Positions 59,130 to 64,000 of a stretch of DNA of 64,000 nt are shown here, in pieces. The notes beneath the pieces were generated by a model. That model had not been told where the DNA came from. It searched no databases and was given only the letters and a program-made list of their open reading frames with translations. Each line of letters begins with the position of its first letter. Position 1 is the first letter of the stretch. Source of the DNA: Datura wrightii (lineage: Eukaryota > Streptophyta > Magnoliopsida > Solanales > Solanaceae); assembly GCA_035772735.1 (NCBI GenBank), contig JASDFA010000027.1:36314001-36378000 (forward strand). Reading direction: 5' to 3'. The position numbers and the translations under genes are program-made.

Positions 59130-61414
59130 ACGAACCGAACATAGACTCGGATCGTAATACGGGACAAGAAACCCCGAGAGGCCACAAGTTGACCCATGGC
59201 ATAAGCATATATCTAACTTCATTCACTTTAAGTGGAAGACTGATCATAAGGCATAACGGTAACGCAAATGTAATATAGCATAGCATAACATTCGAAAGTA
59301 CTAGACATATACATAAGATGAGTACTACATACTGTCTGAAAGCCTCTAACATGAAAGATGGGCTGATGGGACAACACCCCCAACTAACCCGGCCAAATAC
59401 TGAAACATAAATCATCATACATGCTTAATCAAATGGCCCTCAAAACATGAGGAGACACCAACAAAGTTGAAAGCGAACTCTAGGATGGGCTAAGGATGAG
59501 GATGAGCTTGAGAGCTGAGTCCTGTATCATAAAACGATACAGCATAGAAAGTATATGGTCAGTACGTGGAATGTACCAAGTATGCAAGGTAATTAAAACA
59601 GGCATTTAAAATATATAAACATAAATGATCATAAGAGTAGGACATCATGCTCATATCATAAATATCGTAACATAACATAAGGCTCAAGGTTTTCAAAACA
59701 TTCGTAATAAAATCATACTCATGATCATAAGAGAAAAGATTTATTTAACATGACTTGAGCCAAAATATATAATCATAAACATGCATAAATTATGAGAAAC
59801 AGTGGGAGATTCCCTTAACCAACATACCCCATATGAGCACACATGAAGCCCGACTTGTAACACTAGTCGAGAGGGTATCCATACCTTGCCAAGGGTCTAA
59901 TCATGAAAGTGTGATATCACCATGAAAAGGGCCAATTGGGTCGGGGACAGTCACAAAGGAGGTCTCAACATACCTACGGTGGCACATAGTTTATGAGATC
60001 AAGGGAAGAACCTAGTCCTCGAACCTACTCGGTGTTCAATACTACTCCCACAACATATATAGTGCTCATAGTATAACATGCGTGAATTTATGGGTTAGTT
60101 AAATCATGATAATCTTAAACATTCTTGTACATACGTGAACTAGCCATGACATAAGGCCTGTGAGTCGGCCAAAACATAATCATGAATCATAGGTTTCATG
60201 CATACTTGTAGATCATATATATAACTTGTAAATCATCAAATCATGATGGATAATTGAATAACCCCACATTTAAAATCATAAATCATGTTGGGCTTGTAAA
60301 TATCATCAATTGAAGAGAACATCATAAATCGATTCATCATAGATCATACTTAAGTAGGCTTAATTTAGTAGAAATCCAAATCAATAATTTTATAAGAAAA
60401 ATAGTTGTAAAATCTTATCAAAATTCATAAAATATGATGTAAATCACAAATCGCAATAACCCATTAGTAAATCATTAGATTTTCACATAATCAAATTCAA
60501 AATCCCATGAGACTTTTGATAGATTTTCATAAACTAATAGAGGATGGGCATGGGTGTGAATGAAAACACCCATTCATAACCCTACATACCTGGGTAAGAT
60601 CATATTCTAGAGTTCCTTGAATGCCCAATGGAGAATTGATATGGAAAAGCTTGGAACTATGCTTGATCTCTCTAAAATCCTCTTAATTTGCATGCATGGG
60701 AATGGATTGTGCAAGAGGTACTTAACCTATCTTATCATGCCCCAAAAATACCATAAAATGATGTAGTTTAGGGCCTTAGAGCATAGAAATATCGAAAATA
60801 CCCTTAATGAAAAATTCCCCGAAAAACTGCCCTGTGAACCAACGACTGATCCCACGATTCGTTGCATGACACCACAACTCATGGTATCGAGTCCTCGGAT
60901 CCACTATCTCAATTCATACTTTAAAATTCTTCCCACGACTAGATAGGATGAGTCGTTGTTTCAAACAACGGGTAGTTAGGTCGATCGTTGCCAGCCCCTT
61001 CACAAACCTGAACTTCCCTTACCACGAGCCTCACCACGACTCGTGGTTGCTTCCAACGAGTCTTGTTCTCAATCCGTTACATCCACTGGAAAATCTAACA
61101 ATCAAACTATGACTGGTGACCACGGGTTGTCACTTCTCACCACGAGTCGTTGGATGACCCGTGGTATCCCCAATTGCCAAGGTCCATCCTTTCCTACAAT
61201 TGCAAACAACGACTCGTTGTTCAAGGCAACGAGTCATCACATCATCTGTTGTCTCCACCAACACCTGGACCTTCCTTACCACGACTGCTAACAAAGGCTC
61301 GTGATTTCCAACCACGAGTTATTACATCACCTGTCCTGTGACTTTTTTCCAGTTTTTCAGCCAACTTCTAATTTTGATCCCCGGTCTAATCTTAGGCACT
61401 TTCGAGTTATTACA
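59130..61414 (-). repeat. F: solo LTR of a Tekay-like family (2285 bp) in G
   Basis: On the minus strand it starts TGTAATAACTCGAAAGTGCC at 61414 and ends ..CGGTTCGT at 59130. The expected terminal GACA is missing. The target duplication TTATC is at 59125-59129 and 61415-61419. ACGACTCGT-type palindromes lie at about 60840-61330, and hairpin TGTATCAT-N4-CGATACAG-like with TCAGTAC-like words at 59524-59580. There is no interior, so it is a product of LTR-LTR recombination. Open frames inside (59128-59418, 61043-61341) are not genes. Confidence 0.78.
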
Positions 61415-61419
61415 TTATC

Positions 61420-62230
61420 CAGTCATAATTGGATTACACATATAGTTCATAATAAATTCAAGAAAAGGTAAAACAATAAAGGTATAAGAATTAACCCTAG
61501 AGAAAGTAGCTACACACGTGCTTTACTTCTTTAAAAACTTCGAGCCCTGCCAAAAACGACTAAGGTTCTATTTATAGTATTTGGAAAAAGGCCCAAAGGC
61601 CCACCCAAAATGGGGTGGGACTTAGAAAAATAAGTCATTTAAATCAGCCAACTCGCATTGCGAGTCTCAAGGTGAAGGTAGGCCTCGCTCTGTTCTTCAC
61701 AATGCAAGGTGTTGTCTATTTCCCGAACTTGGTGATTTTTCATCATCTAGTATCTCTACCTTGCGTAGGAAGCTCCATAGTGAACATATGTATCGCCTTG
61801 ACCTTTTCTCTTCGAGGTATTCTGTTGGGTTCTAGCCTTAACCAAAATTCCAATTATCTAGTGTATATCAGCATCCCCCATCGCGTGATGAGTTCCAATG
61901 TGAGCTTGCCCTTTGCATTAGCCTTTTCTTAATAAGGAATCTTGTAATTTACATACTTAGCTAAAATTTTCTGCTCCCGTATTGCCTAGCTTGCATGCGA
62001 AGCTCCATAGTGATCTTGGACTTTGCTCGGCGATGCTCTTTGCTCATTTCCCAAACTTAACGATCTTTAGTCATTTCATGGGTATTTCACCTAAAATTCA
62101 ACATAGCACACTCATAAGCTCCAGCACGCAAAATAAATAATAATTAGGTGTATTTAGCATGTTTACTCTTAAAACAAAGTATAAATGTGGGTGAAACATG
62201 ACCAACAGATGTATAATATATCTAATATCA
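61420..62230 (-). repeat. G: 3' LTR, 5' piece with promoter
   Basis: On the minus strand the LTR starts TGATATTAGATATA at 62230, after GGACTAAGCATGGGTGG. A TATA box (CTATAAATAG, minus strand) is at 61568-61577, in a context like that of L (TATAAATAGAA..CTTAG). The 105-aa open frame 61615-61932 on the plus strand is antisense LTR sequence. Confidence 0.6.
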
Positions 62231-64000
62231 CCACCCATGCTTAGTCCTTTCTTCGTCCTTGAGCAAACAACTAAACACCTACGGCACATTAAATACCTCA
62301 TTACACCAATTCAAACGAGTCTATTCAAGTCTAGGTCACCACAACAAGTAAGCATATCTTTACAACCCTCAATTTATAAGTGCATCATCAAAAATAAACA
62401 GTGACCCTTCTTTCAAAAGAATGCAGCCTCAAGAATCGACTCAACTACACAATCAAGGGCAAAAATGATCGAATCACCAAGCAAAGACATCACATAGTTA
62501 ACGAATTTCTTACCATTCATGTGCCATCACTACTCATAAGAGATGCCCCTCTTCTGTCTCATAAGAACAATGTAATTACAGGACATATACAAAGAAAGAA
62601 TCAATTTTCTCACTCTTACAAGAAAAATTCTCGTGCACATAAGACATACCATAAGCTTGCCCTTAGTGTCATACTCTAAACAAAAGCATTTCAAAAACAT
62701 AATCAATTAGGACTCGGAGGTATAATATGGGTTAAGGAATAGGTAGGAATTATTTGACCAAATAGTGACTAACCACTTTAAGAACTTTTAAGATACCACA
62801 TTAGTTTCAACTTACACACTTTGTTTCTGCCATTTTTCGAATTTATCATTACTTTCCCTTATGTCTCATAATTTTTTAAGAACTCTCTATATTTTTGCAT
62901 AGCACTAGCAAGAAACAAATTTTTTATGCTTTTCTTCTCTTTCAAGTAGATGAAAATTTTTATTATTTTTTCTACTCTTTGCTGACAACATAATCTAATT
63001 TTTATTGCAAGTGAACCCTTAACTCTTTTCTTCAATTTTCACCCCAACTCCCTTTGTTTATCTTATTCTTCCCTTTTTCTTCCATATTCTCACTTTTTAA
63101 AGTGTCTTAGGGAATAAAAATCAATTGATACAAGGTCAAACAATAAATGAGAATGGCTAATTACATGGTTATCAAAAAAATATAGGCTACAGATAGCGTA
63201 AAGGTAGGAAATATACAATCAAACAAATCGAGACTTTATAAAAAAATGTATATTTAATATCCTATACTGAGACACTTCATTTCATCTCATAGACACTCCG
63301 TTAAGTTCTAGAGATCTATATTCTAGACAGAATGCAAACTATAATTCACCACACATGACACACAAACAATTCAAAATAGCTCCCTATTTACCCTTCGCTT
63401 AGCAACAACAATTGAATTTGATGGAAATCATTTTAAAACCCATTTATTAATCTAGAATTAAGTAAAAGAGCCTAAGTGACTCAAAAAGAATTACTCTACA
63501 AATGCACTTTTTTCCAGGTTTTTCATGTGGTCTATGATGTACCTAAGTTGAGTATCTAGCATTCAAATGGTGTCCAGGGTACTCACCTCTTACCTTCTAT
63601 CTAATGACTAATTTTATTCTAAGACGGTCTTCATCCATCACTTATTGAAACAATTCTCTACGTATGACTAAAACGAAAGCTACGGTTCAAAGACTTCCTT
63701 GAAAAAGAATCAAAAATAAAACTAAAGAGTTGTGCTATTATCTAGGCAGACGCACTACTACTACAATATCATTATATTAATTACTAATTATTATTGCATA
63801 CCATGAATCAAAGTATTCCTAGAAAGCTTGAAACGAAGTCAAGTAACAAAATAAAATAGTCAAAGTAACTATATACACACAAATAACGATAATAAGTTTC
63901 TTCCTCCATCCCACAATTAAAAATCAACATTGTCCCCAGTTCAAAAAAATAATCAAAAGGGCGAGAAATGAAGAACTTCTAGGCTACTCATCAATCTACT
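62231..64000 (-). other. G: interior region next to the 3' LTR, non-coding
   Basis: AT-rich sequence with no recognisable domain on either strand. On the minus strand TTGCTCAAGGACGAAGAAAG near 62246-62270 recalls the TTGCTCGAGGACGAGCAA stretch that precedes the 3' LTR in Tat/Athila-type elements, which have long non-coding or env-like 3' regions. Open frames 62198-62404 and 62401-62679 show no signature. Confidence 0.45.

Larger units (their letters stand above)
30940..64000 (-). mobile_element. G: minus-strand Tat/Athila-like element, 3' end only, split by A and F
   Basis: The 3' LTR is in three pieces (30940-31417, 58887-59129, 61420-62230). The pieces join exactly when A (with its CCTAG duplication) and F (with TTATC) are removed. 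Interior sequence runs from 62231 past the window end. The LTR 3' end has the stretch CATGTCCCTATAGGTTTGAC (minus strand), as in Tat/Athila-type LTRs. The pre-LTR stretch TTGCTCAAGGACGAAG..GGACTAAGCATGGGTGG (minus strand) also fits these clades. No pol is visible in the window, so the clade is a suggestion. Confidence 0.6.

Noticed and set aside
61615..62679. Open frames of 68-105 aa near the right end as possible host exons
   Set aside because: They lie antisense within the G LTR or interior, are AT-rich, and have no recognisable domain or splice pattern.

Overview
The window looks like plant intergenic heterochromatin, and I find no host gene, tRNA or rRNA in it. It is built from LTR retrotransposons inserted into one another, plus one small hAT-type DNA transposon. 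The families suggest a dicot, most likely Solanaceae (pepper, tobacco or wolfberry type). They are Ty3/gypsy chromoviruses of the Tekay/Del clade with a TGGTATCAGAGC primer site and a C-terminal chromodomain, a Ty1/copia element with a UBN2-type gag, and Tat/Athila-like LTRs. The host assignment is inference.

I name the elements by letter. K is a minus-strand copia remnant from 5113 to 18250 that continues beyond the right edge. It is interrupted by the hAT MITE (9310-10177) and by D (10211-17827), a gag-only gypsy element. I (minus; 5' LTR 4183-5112, gag 3097-4107) lies against K's 3' LTR. J (minus LTR, 1005-3096) cuts I, and L (plus LTR, 1-1004) cuts J. E (minus Tekay-like, from 18251) interrupts the K gag. 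H, a solo LTR (22821-25232), sits in E's pol. G (minus, Tat/Athila-like, 30940 to beyond 64000) cuts E's 5' LTR. G's 3' LTR is split by A (31418-58881, plus, Tekay) and by the solo LTR F (59130-61414). A's left LTR holds B (31655-38852, gag-only), and A's integrase holds C (45164-55551). The deepest chain is therefore K, E, G, A, then B or C.

C is the youngest intact structure. It has exact ACTTA target duplications, LTRs differing at about 48 positions by eye (about 1.9%), and a complete gag-PR-RT-RNaseH-IN-chromodomain reading frame broken by only one frameshift and two CAG-to-TAG stops. All other coding regions are decayed pseudogenes. D and B share an architecture (LTR, primer site, gag, about 1 kb of non-coding tail, polypurine tract, LTR) with no pol, so they would have relied on enzymes from relatives such as A or C.

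The most interesting signals are regulatory rather than coding. There is an identical 12-bp-arm inverted repeat with the same 18-nt spacing upstream of the TATA box in two different LTR families (L and C). Palindromic ACGAGTCGT arrays fill the 5' LTR thirds of several families. Hairpins are conserved in the LTRs and just before the polypurine tract. There is also a recurrent AG/GTATG donor-like site in LTRs, paired with a CAG acceptor-like site just before the gag ATG. Coordinates of old, decayed features are approximate. All similarity statements come from reading the sequence, not from a database search.
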